The notes below the pieces were generated by a model that made no database searches, was not told where the DNA came from, and worked only from the letters and a program-made list of their open reading frames with translations. A program made the position numbers and the translations under genes. From positions 1 through 57,046 of the forward strand of contig JANQIO010000165.1 of assembly GCA_028282105.1 (NCBI GenBank): 57,046 nucleotides of DNA, given 5' to 3'. How positions within the stretch are numbered: the first letter of the stretch is position 1; the number at the start of each line of letters is the position of its first letter. This stretch comes from Halieaceae bacterium. GTDB lineage: Bacteria > Pseudomonadota > Gammaproteobacteria > Pseudomonadales > Halieaceae. Shown here piece after piece: positions 32,039-40,492 of the stretch.

Positions 32039-33973
32039 TCAGGAACCGACGACACCGCCGTCCTTGCGGCTCAGCGCGACAGTGCAGTCACGGGGAACCG
32101 TGACATTGTCGGTGGCAGCAGGGAAGTTGGTGGCCGTGGGGTCGCCGTTGCCCGGGTGCTGCACATTGATGAAGGCCGTGCGGCGGTTGGGCGTAAAGGC
32201 GATACCGGTGATTTCGTCACCGTTAACACCCATGAACAGACGACGGATTTCCTTGGTATCAGGGTCAGCGATCAGCAGCTGATCCTGCAGGCCGTCTTTC
32301 TGGCCGCCATCCGTCTCGATCCATACCCGGCCCTGGAAGTCGATGCCCAGGCCGTCGGGGTCGGAGAAGGACTCCTCGGTGCCGTGGGTGTCTTCCGCGA
32401 TCAGGAAGATTTCCCAGCTGAAGGCCGTGCCGGAAGGCGTGTCATCAGTGAAGCGGATGATGTGGCCATCGGCGTTCGGCACCAGCGGGTTGGCAGCGTT
32501 GGCTTCGGTACGACGGCTGTTGTTGGTCAGCGTGACGTAGCAGGTGCCGTTGGTCGCTGAGGTCGTCGCCGTCCACTCCGGACGATCCATCGGCGTCGCA
32601 CCTACCGCGTCAGCGGCCAGGCGGGTGTTCACCAACAGCTCACCCATGTCGGTGTACATGGAGGCCAGCGTCGCGTTGTTCAGGCTCAGCTCAATCCACT
32701 CACCGACACCGCCTTCGCTGAACTGGGCCACGTACAGCGTGCCTTCGTCCAGCGGGCTGACGCCAGCGGCCAGCATCTGCTGGTAGGGCTCGGCAGAGAC
32801 GTACTTGTAGAGGTAGTCGAAGCGCTCGTCATCACCCATGTAGAAGGCAATGCGGCCGTCATCGCCGACCGTCCACGCCGCACCTTCGTGCTTGAAGCGA
32901 CCCATGGCGGTGCGCTTGATCGGTGCGTTGTTAGCGTCCTGCGGATCGATTTCCACCATCCAGCCGAAGCGGTTTTCTTCGTTGGTGAAGTCGGGGTCAG
33001 ACAGGTCGAAACGCTTGTCCCACACCCACCACTGGTAGTTGCCGAAGGTGCCGCCTTCGGCAAAGCCGAAGCGCTCCTGCAGCGCAGTCGGAACCCAGGT
33101 GGATTCAGTGTTGGTTGCGCCGAAGTAGGCGTTGAAGTTCTCTTCGCAGGTCAGGTAGGTACCCCAGGGCGTCGTGCCGTTACCACAGTTGTTGACAGTG
33201 CCCAGCGGGATGTTGCCAGCAGGCGTCTGCAGCAGCGGGTGGCCGGCCGCCGGACCGGAGTACTCAACCGGGGTGTTGACGTGAATACGGCGGGCAAACT
33301 GGCTGTCTACCGGCTGCCACACGCCGTCTATCTGTTCGATCTGGATCACCGATACGCCGTGCGCGTGCTGTGAAATACGCACGTCTTCCAGCGACTCGGG
33401 GGCTTCTTTGCCCAGTACCTGGAAGTTATTGCCGAACTCGTGGTTGATGCACATCAGGCCACGGGTGTTGACGTTGAACCAGCGACGCAGGAAGTCATTG
33501 ATCACCGGCAGGCTGGGATCGGGTTCCAGGTCTTCCGCCAGCGGGAAGAACCACATGCCGTCGTGACCGATACCGACCTGGTTGGCCTGCTCCTGGGAGG
33601 TGTTGCCGTGCTCCTTGTAAGCCGGACCGCTGGGCTCGATCGGGTCACCCCAGGGAATCAGCACCTGCATGTCGTAGTCCGGAGATACCAGCGGCTGCTT
33701 GCCGTCACCGGCCTCAGCGTCGGCCAGGCTAACCGGGGTGAAGTTCATCAGGCTGCTGGTTTGTGCCTGCGCGCCGGTAGAGGCAGCGATACCGCTGGCG
33801 GCAAAGAAACCGGTGGCTGCGGAAGCCAGGCTGCCCTTCAGAACGTCACGACGCTCCATCTCTGACTTCAGGATGTCGTAAAACGGGCGGTTATCCGTGG
33901 GGTTGTTACCTTGATATTCAATGTCATCGTCCAGCAAGGAGTCGATGACGTCCTTATCTACAGCTTTATTCAT
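32039..33973 (-). CDS. phoX: Alkaline phosphatase PhoX (Tat-exported)
   Basis: 644-aa PhoX/DUF839 phosphatase. The Tat signal sits after a 40-residue hydrophilic N-terminus: ERRDVLKGSLASAATGFFAA (RR at 41-42). Mature-domain markers include MCINHEFGNNFQVLGKEAPE, TPWGTYLTCEENFNAYFG, GRFKHEGAAWTVGDDG and the C-terminal GITFTPNRRTAF-like IAFTPNRRTAFINVQHPG. PhoX enzymes are calcium/iron-dependent monoesterases that scavenge phosphate in the periplasm, typically under PhoB control. I start at ATG 33973 (GAGG upstream); the longer in-frame start at 34204 adds 77 unrelated residues. A candidate Pho box is found about 160-190 nt upstream. Confidence 0.93.
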   Translation of the reverse strand: MNKAVDKDVIDSLLDDDIEYQGNNPTDNRPFYDILKSEMERRDVLKGSLASAATGFFAASGIAASTGAQAQTSSLMNFTPVSLADAEAGDGKQPLVSPDYDMQVLIPWGDPIEPSGPAYKEHGNTSQEQANQVGIGHDGMWFFPLAEDLEPDPSLPVINDFLRRWFNVNTRGLMCINHEFGNNFQVLGKEAPESLEDVRISQHAHGVSVIQIEQIDGVWQPVDSQFARRIHVNTPVEYSGPAAGHPLLQTPAGNIPLGTVNNCGNGTTPWGTYLTCEENFNAYFGATNTESTWVPTALQERFGFAEGGTFGNYQWWVWDKRFDLSDPDFTNEENRFGWMVEIDPQDANNAPIKRTAMGRFKHEGAAWTVGDDGRIAFYMGDDERFDYLYKYVSAEPYQQMLAAGVSPLDEGTLYVAQFSEGGVGEWIELSLNNATLASMYTDMGELLVNTRLAADAVGATPMDRPEWTATTSATNGTCYVTLTNNSRRTEANAANPLVPNADGHIIRFTDDTPSGTAFSWEIFLIAEDTHGTEESFSDPDGLGIDFQGRVWIETDGGQKDGLQDQLLIADPDTKEIRRLFMGVNGDEITGIAFTPNRRTAFINVQHPGNGDPTATNFPAATDNVTVPRDCTVALSRKDGGVVGS

Positions 33974-34131
33974 TACGAGCCTCGTTGAAATTTTGGTCCA
34001 CCAGGCGGGGTACATGGCGTCCCAGTAAAGTCGGTTGGACCTTGCGTCCAACTCCCCTAACTCCACACGCGAACTTAAAGGGGCATTGCGACAGGCGGTT
34101 GACGCCCATGTAACGTTTTCATGAGGGAAAA

Positions 34132-34160
34132 TTGACGGAAATGTCACTACGAGATGACAG
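34132..34160 (-). promoter_or_regulatory. Candidate Pho box of phoX
   Basis: On the minus strand CTGTCAT (34154-34160) matches the PhoB half-site exactly; CCGTCAA (34132-34138) matches five of seven positions two helical turns (22 nt) on; the intermediate 11-nt register (TAGTGAC) is weak. The context, upstream of a PhoX gene, supports PhoB control. Confidence 0.45.
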
Positions 34161-34400
34161 CAAAAAGACTGAACAAAATTCGAAATGTTCGAGTTATCAG
34201 CCACTTAGCTTTCGGCGCGGACGACAAACTCCCGAAGCAAATATGACAAAACGGAAAGCTGGTTACAGAATCCAACCAGCCTTGTCTACCGGCTGTTCAG
34301 GAAGCTGATGGCGGGCGCGGAGTACAGGCGCGGGGAACCGACTGCGGACGCCCTGAGGCGCGCCTTTTCACCGCCGAGTGGACAGTCGGGGAGGGATGCA

Positions 34401-34420
34401 ACCCCGGGACATCCCGGGGT
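34401..34420. terminator. Perfect GC hairpin downstream of the ferredoxin gene
   Basis: ACCCCGGGA-CA-TCCCGGGGT, a perfect 20-bp dyad about 100 nt after the ferredoxin stop. No U tract follows on either strand; it may stabilise an mRNA end or assist termination. Confidence 0.4.
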
Positions 34421-34520
34421 GATCTGCAGGGGATTTTGAGGCTTGTTACGAGCGCCCTACGCGTCGATCACGGCAAGCGGTTTCAGCTCGCGACAGATTC
34501 AGGGCTGTTGCAAAACCCTT

Positions 34521-34856
34521 TCAGGACAAGGGCTCCTGGCCCTGCTCTTCCGGCAGGTGAACCTCCATACCCTCCATCTCCCAGGTGACCAGCACCTGGC
34601 AGCCAAGCCGGGAGTTGTCCTTGCGGCCCTTGGCCGACTTCAGCATCTCCAGTTCCTGCGGCCCCTGGGCAGGCAGTTTGGACAGGAAAGGCTCGTCGAT
34701 AAAGCAATGGCAGGTCGCGCAGGACGCCACGCCGCCGCACATGCCTTCCACGCCCGGCACCAGGTTCATGGTGGCGCCTTCCATCAGGTTCATCTGCTCC
34801 TCAAGTTCCACCTCGTGGCGGGTACCGTCGGCTTCGACATAGATAATGTTAGGCAT
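34521..34856 (-). CDS. [2Fe-2S] ferredoxin, adrenodoxin/putidaredoxin type
   Basis: 111-aa ISC-like vertebrate-type ferredoxin. Cluster ligands C40-x5-C46-x2-C49 and C86 (MCGGVASCATC, RLGCQV) are all present, with the NLVPGVEGMCGG loop typical of P450 redox partners. Start ATG 34856 with AAGGA; the longer form from 34916 is unsupported. It is the only ferredoxin in the window and could reduce the P450 at 8415-9680 or serve the Rieske oxygenase; a ferredoxin reductase is not seen. Confidence 0.92.
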   Translation of the reverse strand: MPNIIYVEADGTRHEVELEEQMNLMEGATMNLVPGVEGMCGGVASCATCHCFIDEPFLSKLPAQGPQELEMLKSAKGRKDNSRLGCQVLVTWEMEGMEVHLPEEQGQEPLS

Positions 34857-34940
34857 TGGAGTTCCTTGTGATGTTCTGCGGCATGAGAGTTTCCGTGACC
34901 GTGGGGCCGGGTGCAAGTATGGGAAGCGGTCATTTCAGGC

Positions 34941-34964
34941 CGCGTTGCCCGTTGCCGCAACGCG
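34941..34964 (-). terminator. Hairpin just after the clan CD peptidase-like gene
   Basis: CGCGTTGC and GCAACGCG (8-bp stem, 8-nt loop) begin 1 nt after the stop of the minus-strand lipoprotein gene. No U tract follows, so it may be Rho-assisted. Confidence 0.35.
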
Positions 34965-34965
34965 C

Positions 34966-37275
34966 TCAGGGCGCGTCAGTCTTGATATGCCTGCCCGTCA
35001 GCTTGAGGCGAAAAGCCGGTGCATCCGGATCATTGCTGTAGACCTCCATAGCACCCGCGTACACGGCGCCACTCGACAGGCTGGTATCTACATTGGCGCT
35101 GGGCTTAAACGCTACCTCAAGCACAGTGGATTGACCGGGCAACACCGTGGTCTCGTAGCTGAAATCTCTCTGCACCGTGTTGTTCAGGAGGTTCAGATTC
35201 GAAAACTGGTAGATAAACCCATCGCTACCGGGAATGCTGTCATCATTGGCATTGGTTTCCAGGGAGAGCCAGCTGCCACGCAGTATCAGGGCATCGCTAC
35301 CCGTATTGGCAATTTTGACTGTGCGGTACATGGTGGCATCATCGATGACCTTGCCGAAGTCCATGTCCACGTCAAAGCTGGCATCATGATACTCGCGATT
35401 GACGACAAGACGCGGCCGCGGCCCCTGGGTCGCTTTGGGCCTCATGCGAATAGTCGGGTCACCGAAATAATGCGGTGGCGTTCCGGAGAAAAAGTAACGA
35501 TAGCTGTCGGCATAGCTCAGGCCCATGCCCAACGCCCGGTAGAGGTAATCGAATTCAAGCTCGGCAGCAGTATCACTGACAAAGGTCACGACAGGATAGG
35601 CTTCCACCAATAGGGCGCTGCCCGAATACAATAACGTCCCACCAAGAAAACCCCGCTCATCGAATTTGCCAACGCTGCAGCTCGTCATATTGATGACGCG
35701 AGCGTTGATGTCGTAGTCGCTGACCTCCGAGCTGTCCACGTTCCTGTACTCATCCAGCGGCAAACCCTGAAACTGGATGAACTGCGCCGCGCCGTGCACA
35801 TTGAGCTTCACGACATCCAGATTGTCGCCAAGCGCCACACGCCAGGCCTCGGCCTGCGCCTCAGCGGAGTCCGATTGATTCAGCGTGACCTGTCTGCTCA
35901 CAAACAGCGAGTGATCGCCAAACACGCGCGACATCATCGGTTGCAGGTCCTGGAATCGCTCCCTGGGGGTGGCGGCGCCATAGTAGAAGCCCCGCGTGTT
36001 ACCAACGGCATCGCGCAGCGCATGATTGCGGTCGAAGTAATCGCGCAAGGTGGCGACAGTTGCGGAAGCATCCGCGGGCGGCGCGAGCCGGGCGACCCAG
36101 ATGTCAGGATCGCACTGGACCAACAGCGAAACATTGCTGCCATGGTTCCAGATGTTGCTGTTGAAACCATCCTGCTCGTAGGGGCAATTAAAGGACCGGA
36201 AGGGGTGGTCAGACAGGTTCAGCCCTACATCGAAGTCGAGATTGCGCAGCAGCGCCTCAGGCACATCACCAATGAAGAATGCGCCTTCCAGTCGCTGTTC
36301 GGCGAAACCCTCCCGCAGCAAAGCACGGAGTTCTCCGCTGGTATTCGGTGCCGGGAGCAGCACAGGCGTGGTGCCGGTATCCGCTGACACATCCGCCATA
36401 AAGCGCTGAATCTCCGCTTCAAGTGGCTCGGCAATCGACGCCTCCACAATATAGAAAATGGTTTCGTCACGATCCGCGTTGTTGCCTATCCCGTCACCGT
36501 CATCGTCAAGGAATTCGCTGGCATCGTTGGGGAAAGCATCGAAAGCATTCGGCACGTGATCGCCGTCACTGTCGAGTTCCATGGCATCACACAGCCCATC
36601 CCCGTCGCCATCCGGCAGCCTTGTGAAGCCGGGTTCTGAGTCGCTCGGGGAAAAGCACACGGCGTTATCAAGCATGATATCTATAGGGTCAACGCCGGCG
36701 GTAGCGCGCCAGTTTGCGTAATCCCAATCGAGCCTTGGCAGGATTGCCTGATCCCTGAACAAACCAGTGTCCGCCGGAAAGCGCCGGGGGTCGATGCGCA
36801 GCAGATCGAGATAGTCGATCACGCCATCCTCTACTTTCTCTGCCACCAGCAACTCGCCAGCCAACTGATCCAGCGCTGAGCGGACGCGGTCCGCGCTTAC
36901 TCCCACGGTGCCGAACAGTGAGGCGGACAGCGGGCTGACCACACCGTAGCCGGTAAGCCTACCGGCATCGTTGATGTCGAAGTCCCCCGGGAACAAAACC
37001 ACCTGCAGGCAGGTGCCCTCGCAGATCTCCAGAACATAAGGTGTGTCCGGTCGGGTATCGAGATCCGGAACCGAGAGCAAGAGCCCGGAAAGATCCACGT
37101 TGCCGCGCAGCCAGCCGTTGAATGCCGTATTACCGCTAACGCTGGCCTCGTAAACAGGTGTATTGAAATCATTCCACGCGTAGAGCCTGGCCCTGGCGCT
37201 GCCACTATTGGGGGAGGCGATACAGCCCGCCAGACAGAGGGCTGAAATGAAAAGCAGTCCTTTGCGCACTCGCAT
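34966..37275 (-). CDS. Large lipoprotein resembling clan CD (gingipain/C25-like) cysteine peptidase
   Basis: 769-aa protein. Lipoprotein signal with lipobox LAGC (C18). Residues 220-270 carry thrombospondin-type-3 Asp-rich calcium repeats (DGDGDGLCD, DSDGDHVPNAFDAFPND, DDDGDGIGNNADRD). Residues about 270-610 recall peptidase C25: GAFFIGDVPEALL, CDPDIWVARLAPP, and the putative dyad H494 in KLNVHGAAQF and C533 in NMTSCSVGKF, followed by FFSGTPPHYFGDPTIRM. The C-terminus (about 625-769) is an immunoglobulin-like choice-of-anchor-D domain (VKIANTGSDALILRG, VLEVAFKPSA, VYSNDPDAPAFRLKLTG). It could be a surface protease. The peptidase reading is based on motif pattern only; an inactive surface protein remains possible. 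Confidence 0.7.
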   Translation of the reverse strand: MRVRKGLLFISALCLAGCIASPNSGSARARLYAWNDFNTPVYEASVSGNTAFNGWLRGNVDLSGLLLSVPDLDTRPDTPYVLEICEGTCLQVVLFPGDFDINDAGRLTGYGVVSPLSASLFGTVGVSADRVRSALDQLAGELLVAEKVEDGVIDYLDLLRIDPRRFPADTGLFRDQAILPRLDWDYANWRATAGVDPIDIMLDNAVCFSPSDSEPGFTRLPDGDGDGLCDAMELDSDGDHVPNAFDAFPNDASEFLDDDGDGIGNNADRDETIFYIVEASIAEPLEAEIQRFMADVSADTGTTPVLLPAPNTSGELRALLREGFAEQRLEGAFFIGDVPEALLRNLDFDVGLNLSDHPFRSFNCPYEQDGFNSNIWNHGSNVSLLVQCDPDIWVARLAPPADASATVATLRDYFDRNHALRDAVGNTRGFYYGAATPRERFQDLQPMMSRVFGDHSLFVSRQVTLNQSDSAEAQAEAWRVALGDNLDVVKLNVHGAAQFIQFQGLPLDEYRNVDSSEVSDYDINARVINMTSCSVGKFDERGFLGGTLLYSGSALLVEAYPVVTFVSDTAAELEFDYLYRALGMGLSYADSYRYFFSGTPPHYFGDPTIRMRPKATQGPRPRLVVNREYHDASFDVDMDFGKVIDDATMYRTVKIANTGSDALILRGSWLSLETNANDDSIPGSDGFIYQFSNLNLLNNTVQRDFSYETTVLPGQSTVLEVAFKPSANVDTSLSSGAVYAGAMEVYSNDPDAPAFRLKLTGRHIKTDAP

Positions 37276-37351
37276 AATCGATACCGCAGCGGTGTCTATG
37301 AGGCGCTAATAAGAGCGGTTTTTCTTCCATAGTTCAAGCCCGACATCACTA

Positions 37352-38548
37352 TCACCTGCCCAGGTAGCTCTCGAAGGTCTCCTTCAGCAACTCCGCCTCG
37401 GCACGGCTGGTGAGGCGCTCGCCCGCCGGCAGGGAGTCATCGCCGTGACCGTGGGCGCGCAGTTGGTAGTAGACAGTCGTCTTGTTGCCGCTGCTACTGC
37501 TGGAGGTCCGGTCAATCTCGAAGTGAGAAAAGTCGGCCCGCGTCATTTGTCGGGTGGTCATGGGGTAGCCGAACAGGAAGCGCCGGCAGCGCAGCCCTGC
37601 TGCGGTCACGCCCACCAGCAGCGACTTGGCCAGGTACCAGATGCCGTAGCCGAGGATTAGCGTGCCGACACTAGAGAACACCACCGGGATGACGATGCCC
37701 CCATCCCCGGCCAGGCCGACGCCTACGCCGATGCCGGCAAACAACCCACCGAAGAGGATCGCGGCAATCCCCTGCCCGGGTCGCTGCAGCGCCGGGAAGA
37801 AAGCCTCGATGCCACCCGGTACGGTACGGAACTCGGCGATCGACTCCAGGCCTTCCATCGCCAGGTCCTGGGTGGCGGCGTGACTCTCAGTGCCCTGCCT
37901 GAGACTGGACTGCTGGCCGGTGGCGAACACCGGGATGTCGTAGCTGCGGGAGAAATCCGGGCCGTCCATGTCGCAGGCGATGCTCAGGCGCCAGAGGTGG
38001 TAGGTGCCGGTTCGCGCGACATCGGCGGCAGGTAAACCGGCGGGCACGTCGAAGCGAAAGAACAGTTGCGTGCCCGTGCCGGAACGTTCGCTGTGACAGA
38101 CACCGTCGGTCTGCCAGCGCACGGACTCGCTGCGCTTCCGGTTCTTGCCGGAGCCACTGACCGAGCTTCTCATACAGGCCAGCTTGACATCGAAACGCTG
38201 GCGGGCAGCGAAGGGAATGCGGGTATCCACCCAGCCGCCAACGTGGCCGCCGATGCTCCCGGGGAAGGGGTCCAGCACCAGCGGCGTCGGGCCGAATTTG
38301 CGCCAGGCCATAAACGCCCAGACTGCGGCGGCCATCAGCCCCACCCCCACCAGCGGGAATAAAAGAGCCAGCAGGATCATCGGTTCCTCGCCGACCCTGC
38401 CCCAGAACTCGTCCGCGTTCAAAAACAGCGGCAGGGTGATGCCGTTCCAGACCAGCGCGAAGGCGAGCAGCGCCCAGTGACTGTAGCGGGCAGCGGAGCT
38501 GATGCGATTGTCGCGCCAGGATTTTTTCTGTAACCAGGGTTCGCCCAA
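37352..38548 (-). CDS. Membrane protein of unknown function (DUF3592-like layout)
   Basis: 398-aa protein I cannot assign. Two hydrophobic helices near the N-terminus (ALLAFALVWNGITLPLF; LLALLFPLVGVGLMAAAVWA) bracket a small loop, a soluble beta-rich part follows, then two further helices (IAAILFGGLFAGIGVGVG; VVFSSVGTLILGYGIW) and a C-terminal cytoplasmic domain. This resembles DUF3592-type proteins. The start is TTG at 38548 without a clear ribosome site. It begins 6 nt after the stop of the CHASE4 gene, so the two are likely co-translated and may act together. Confidence 0.65.
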   Translation of the reverse strand: MGEPWLQKKSWRDNRISSAARYSHWALLAFALVWNGITLPLFLNADEFWGRVGEEPMILLALLFPLVGVGLMAAAVWAFMAWRKFGPTPLVLDPFPGSIGGHVGGWVDTRIPFAARQRFDVKLACMRSSVSGSGKNRKRSESVRWQTDGVCHSERSGTGTQLFFRFDVPAGLPAADVARTGTYHLWRLSIACDMDGPDFSRSYDIPVFATGQQSSLRQGTESHAATQDLAMEGLESIAEFRTVPGGIEAFFPALQRPGQGIAAILFGGLFAGIGVGVGLAGDGGIVIPVVFSSVGTLILGYGIWYLAKSLLVGVTAAGLRCRRFLFGYPMTTRQMTRADFSHFEIDRTSSSSSGNKTTVYYQLRAHGHGDDSLPAGERLTSRAEAELLKETFESYLGR

Positions 38549-38554
38549 CAGAGC

Positions 38555-39490
38555 TTACACGCGGGGACGTAGCAGGAAGGTCAGCCCGGGAATCAGCAAA
38601 GCCACGAAGCCGACCAGCAGGGCCCAGGCGCGCTCAATCCTGGCCAGTGCCTCCGGGCCGAGGTCTTCACGATCATCGGGAAACTTGGCCTGCACCACCG
38701 CCAGGGGCTTGCCGTAGAGATCACGCAGTTGGCTGACCAGGCATAGCTGTCCGGGCTGCCGATAGATAATGAAGGAATCCTCGGTGGCATCCAGTTCAAC
38801 GGGAATGTCCCTGATACGCGCAGACAGTTCGGGATCTGCCAGGGGAAACAGCACCAGGGTCGTATCTGCCGCTGCGGAAAACTGCTCCAGCCGTGCATCG
38901 CTCAGCAGACTGCCGACCACGAAACTGCCCGCCGAGGGCCCGCTGCCGTCGGTGCGGGTGATGGGCGCGGAAACGATCATGGCAATCCCGGCCTCGGTAT
39001 CCAGCAGCCCACGGGTATGGCTCTGCACCCCCATGCTGGATGACAGCAGCGGGTTGTCGGCAAACAGCGAGGTAACGGTTTGATCCATCAGCATCGGTGT
39101 GCCGGTGCTGTCGATCAACTGCCCCCACAGCAGTTCACCGTTGGCATCGAGGATCAGCAGCAATTCAATACGGAGCGCCGGCCAGCTTTCCGCGTAGATA
39201 TTCTGGTCAATGAAGTCCGGATGCGCGGCCGGGTCCAGAGCAAAGTCGCGCATGGCGTCCCATTCGGCGTATTCCCGGGCCATCAGGACCAGGGAATCCA
39301 TATGGGCATCCAGCGCCTGGTCGAGCCGGGCCTGCTGGCTCCTGTGCAGGGCCTGGTGCTGCTCCTCGATGACCGGGGCGAGCTGCTCGCGCAGCAGATA
39401 CCGACCGCCCAGCAGTAAAACGCCGGCACAGGCCAGCAGTAGGAACAACACGCCCGCTCGTGGGATCAATGAAGAACCCGCGCTACTCAC
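38555..39490 (-). CDS. Orphan CHASE4-domain membrane sensor without output domain
   Basis: 311-aa protein: N-terminal membrane helix (AGVLFLLLACAGVLLLG), a periplasmic CHASE4-like sensor (LARLDQALDAHMDSLVLMA in part, REYAEWDAMRDFALDP, YAESWPALRIELLLILDANG), and a C-terminal helix (RAWALLVGFVALLIPGLTFLL) ending at once with no kinase, GGDEF or EAL domain. CHASE4 modules normally feed a cytoplasmic catalytic domain. I start at GTG 39490 (AGGGG 5 nt upstream); GTG 39496 is the alternative. The co-transcribed unknown membrane protein may take the place of an output partner. Confidence 0.72.
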   Translation of the reverse strand: MSSAGSSLIPRAGVLFLLLACAGVLLLGGRYLLREQLAPVIEEQHQALHRSQQARLDQALDAHMDSLVLMAREYAEWDAMRDFALDPAAHPDFIDQNIYAESWPALRIELLLILDANGELLWGQLIDSTGTPMLMDQTVTSLFADNPLLSSSMGVQSHTRGLLDTEAGIAMIVSAPITRTDGSGPSAGSFVVGSLLSDARLEQFSAAADTTLVLFPLADPELSARIRDIPVELDATEDSFIIYRQPGQLCLVSQLRDLYGKPLAVVQAKFPDDREDLGPEALARIERAWALLVGFVALLIPGLTFLLRPRV

Positions 39491-39608
39491 AACCACCCCT
39501 GTCGCTCAAACAATTTGCTCTAACCGCGCCAAGGATAACGCAAATTTGCACACTTTAGCGCGCCGTTGGGCCATTTATGGCGAAACCCTCGGCGCTTACT
39601 GCAGCAAA

Positions 39609-40478
39609 TCAGCGCCGGAATAAAGGGAACAACACCGGCGTGCGTTGGCAGTATTCGCGGTACGCCGGGTCATCGCCCCAGCGCCTGCGGCCACTGGCTT
39701 CGAGCATGTTCACACCGCTGACCCGGGTTAGCAGCAGGTACACGAACAGCGGCGACAGCAGGGTGAGCTGCTGCCATCCAATCAGCAGCGGATAGGCGAT
39801 GATTGCAATGCCAGTCCACAGCAGGATTTCACCGACATAGTTGGGGTGTCGGGAATAGCGCCACAGGCCGTGACTGATAAAGTGGTCGCGGTTGGACGGG
39901 TCGGCCCGGAACCGCGTTTTCTGGGCATCAGCGATCACCTCGATCACAAAGCCCAGCAGCCAGGTGCTACCGCCCACCAGCGTGAAAGCGCTGGCAGACG
40001 CCGGCACCGTGGAGGTGATAGCGGCGAGACCCGCGGCAAAGGTGATGTACACCCACAGGCCCTGCAGCGTCCAGGTCATCAGGAAGCGCAGGAAGTGGGG
40101 CTTGATGTGACGAAAGCGGCTGTCCTCTCCGGCAGCGCGTATACGCCAGAACAGGAAGCCGCCGAGGCGACAGGCCCACATCATCACCAGGGTCGCCATC
40201 AGTACGCGCGGCAGATCCTCAGGCGTCGCCGTCAACAGCGCTACCAGCGCCAGCAGGATGTAGGTCAGGCTGCCGACCAGGTCGTAGAAGCGCTCGGTCT
40301 GCAGGGCAAACGCAGGAATGAAAGCCAGCCACTGAATGCCAAACGCCAGTGCGCCACAGAGTGCAAACACACTGACCCCGGCCACTGTCACGCCGGCCTG
40401 GCTGCCGGCCAGCGCCATAGCGGTGGCCAGCGCCACCGCTACCAGGATGCCAATCAGGGGGACCAGGGCGGCCTTCAC
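39609..40478 (-). CDS. DUF1295 membrane protein, steroid 5-alpha-reductase-like
   Basis: 289-aa polytopic membrane protein of the DUF1295/ICMT-steroid reductase superfamily. Several helices, then the conserved cytoplasmic-face C-terminal signature LWRYSRHPNYVGEILLWTG and the NMLEASGRRRWGDDPAYREY end. Start GTG at 40478, 14 nt after the acyl-CoA synthetase stop, so in one transcript with it. The family includes NAD(P)H-dependent reductases of enones; most bacterial members are uncharacterised. Given the surrounding catabolic genes a steroid enone reductase role is conceivable but not shown. Confidence 0.85.
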   Translation of the reverse strand: MKAALVPLIGILVAVALATAMALAGSQAGVTVAGVSVFALCGALAFGIQWLAFIPAFALQTERFYDLVGSLTYILLALVALLTATPEDLPRVLMATLVMMWACRLGGFLFWRIRAAGEDSRFRHIKPHFLRFLMTWTLQGLWVYITFAAGLAAITSTVPASASAFTLVGGSTWLLGFVIEVIADAQKTRFRADPSNRDHFISHGLWRYSRHPNYVGEILLWTGIAIIAYPLLIGWQQLTLLSPLFVYLLLTRVSGVNMLEASGRRRWGDDPAYREYCQRTPVLFPLFRR

Positions 40479-40492
40479 GGCAGCGCCATAGC

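Larger units (their letters stand above)
33974..34520. other. 547-nt intergenic region between phoX and the ferredoxin gene
   Basis: No convincing gene. It holds a candidate Pho box at 34132-34160, an AT-rich stretch 34100-34270 that is the likely phoX promoter zone, and a perfect GC hairpin at 34401-34420. Composition is lower in GC than the flanking genes up to about 34270. Confidence 0.6.

Noticed and set aside
34205-34520. Possible small RNA or gene in the phoX-ferredoxin gap
   Set aside because: Only a GC hairpin without U tract and no ORF with a ribosome site; not enough to call an RNA gene.
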